The notes beneath the pieces were generated by a model that saw only the letters and a list, made by a program, of their open reading frames with translations, was not told the origin of the DNA and made no database searches. Positions 48,074 to 48,926 of a stretch of DNA of 48,926 bases are shown here, piece by piece. The translations under genes and the position numbers were made by a program. How positions within the stretch are numbered: position 1 is the stretch's first letter; each line of letters starts with the position of its first letter. This stretch comes from Gemmatimonadota bacterium (GTDB taxonomy: Bacteria; Gemmatimonadota; Gemmatimonadetes; Gemmatimonadales; GWC2-71-9): NCBI GenBank assembly GCA_016209985.1, contig JACQVB010000121.1, positions 1-48,926 on the forward strand, read 5' to 3'.

Positions 48074-48926
48074 GGTACTTCCACGTGCTCCAGGACCCGG
48101 GCGATCACATCATCCGGCGTCACGTCTTCCGCCTCCGCCTCGAAGGTGAGCAGCACGCGGTGGCGGAGCACGTCGCGCGCCATGTCCTTGATGTCCTCGG
48201 GCACGACGTAGGCGCGACCCCGCAGGTAGGCGTGGGCGCGGGCCGCCTGCGCCAGATAGATCGAAGCCCGGGGTGAGGCGCCGTACGCCACCAGCTGGCG
48301 AAGATCGTGCAGCCCCAGCTTCTGCGGATCGCGCGTGGCGCGCACCACGTCGACGATGTAGTCCACGATCTTCTGATCCATGTACAGCTCGGCAATGGTC
48401 TGCCGCAGCGCGAGCAGCTCCGCCGGATCGGCGACCGCGTTCACCGGAATCGGGCGCCCGGAGGACATGCGCCAGAGAATTTCCTTTTCTTCGTCCCGCG
48501 ACGGATAGCCCACGTGGATCTTGAGCATGAACCGGTCGAGCTGAGCCTCCGGCAGCGGGTAGGTGCCTTCATGCTCGATCGGATTCTGGGTGGCGAGCAC
48601 CAGGAAGGGCTGCTCCAGCGGGTGGGTTTCTCCACCGATGGTCACCTGCTGCTCCTGCATCGCCTCGAGCAGCGCGGCCTGCACCTTGGCCGGCGCCCGG
48701 TTGATCTCGTCGGCCAGCACGATGTTGGCGAAGAGCGGCCCCCGTTTCGGCCGGAACTCACCGCTATTCTGATCGAAGATCATGGTGCCGATGATGTCGG
48801 CCGGGAGGAGATCGGGCGTAAACTGGATCCGCGAGAACGTGGTGCGCACCGTTTCCGCGAGCGAACGCACCGCCAGCGTCTTGGCGAGGCCGGGGACGCC
48901 CTCCAGCAGGATGTGGCCCCCGGTGA
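48070..48926 (-). CDS. MoxR-family AAA+ ATPase, N-terminus beyond window
   Basis: Open at the right edge; the frame continues past 48870 to the boundary and includes Walker A GVPGLAKT (about 48878-48901). Also seen: Walker [14 protein letters not shown], sensor 1 [20 protein letters not shown] with the MoxR-typical insert, arginine-finger region QLDRFMLKI, and sensor 2 [10 protein letters not shown]. About 285 residues are visible and only the first 40-50 should be missing. Head gene of the seven-gene bat operon; its ATPase would remodel or load the VWA complex. Confidence 0.95.
   Translation of the reverse strand, partial: TGGHILLEGVPGLAKTLAVRSLAETVRTTFSRIQFTPDLLPADIIGTMIFDQNSGEFRPKRGPLFANIVLADEINRAPAKVQAALLEAMQEQQVTIGGETHPLEQPFLVLATQNPIEHEGTYPLPEAQLDRFMLKIHVGYPSRDEEKEILWRMSSGRPIPVNAVADPAELLALRQTIAELYMDQKIVDYIVDVVRATRDPQKLGLHDLRQLVAYGASPRASIYLAQAARAHAYLRGRAYVVPEDIKDMARDVLRHRVLLTFEAEAEDVTPDDVIARVLEHVEVP

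Overview
The window is high-GC, densely packed bacterial chromosome. It carries a SusC/SusD outer-membrane pair, many secreted lipoproteins, ECF sigma signalling, a bshA-type glycosyltransferase and a complete MoxR/Bat operon. This mix fits a Gram-negative, Gemmatimonadota-like organism. That placement is inferred from gene content only; there is no rRNA here, and I recognised no tRNA or insertion sequence.

Layout. (1) 1-8246, minus strand: a GntR/FCD regulator, a gamma-glutamyltranspeptidase-like lipoprotein, SusC, SusD and a CocE/S15-type hydrolase, which look like a regulated peptide or amide uptake-and-hydrolysis locus. (2) 8427-10559, plus: a GNAT acyltransferase and an N-succinylamino-acid-racemase-type enolase. 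With the M20 hydrolase at 17211 they resemble the three-enzyme route from D- to L-amino acids. (3) 10664-17102, plus: a DUF305/LVIVD lipoprotein pair, small proteins, a frameshifted M1 peptidase, a zinc-ribbon membrane protein and an unlisted 41-aa membrane peptide. (4) 17211-28629: M20, an SGNH protein, RidA, a PfkB kinase, a cluster of tiny genes before a DAACS transporter, an APC permease/cytochrome c pair and an ECF sigma factor. (5) 28681-30475: a possible structured RNA, a broken repeat lipoprotein and a 21-bp direct-repeat array. (6) 30476-33754, minus: a compact module of a small protein, a two-domain KaiC-like ATPase and a GAF sensor kinase whose phospho-acceptor histidine is replaced by arginine. 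(7) 33989-41255, minus: small membrane proteins, coaX, birA, uppP, bshA, miaA and mutL, i.e. housekeeping genes for CoA, biotin, cell wall, bacillithiol, tRNA modification and mismatch repair. (8) 41395-48926, minus: seven translationally coupled genes, moxR, a DUF58 gene, a small membrane protein, batA, a batB-batC fusion, batD and batE. moxR runs off the right edge.

Two things stand out. The first is the KaiC-like ATPase with a kinase that cannot autophosphorylate in the usual way. The second is a set of hairpins built from short tandem repeats. In each, a run of 7-8-bp units is followed, after 24-70 nt, by a run of the complementary units. They lie between genes at 34.9, 38.5 and 41.3 kb and, remarkably, inside the mutL reading frame at 40.1 kb. 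There the 8-bp unit is not a multiple of three, so a copy-number change would switch mismatch repair off.
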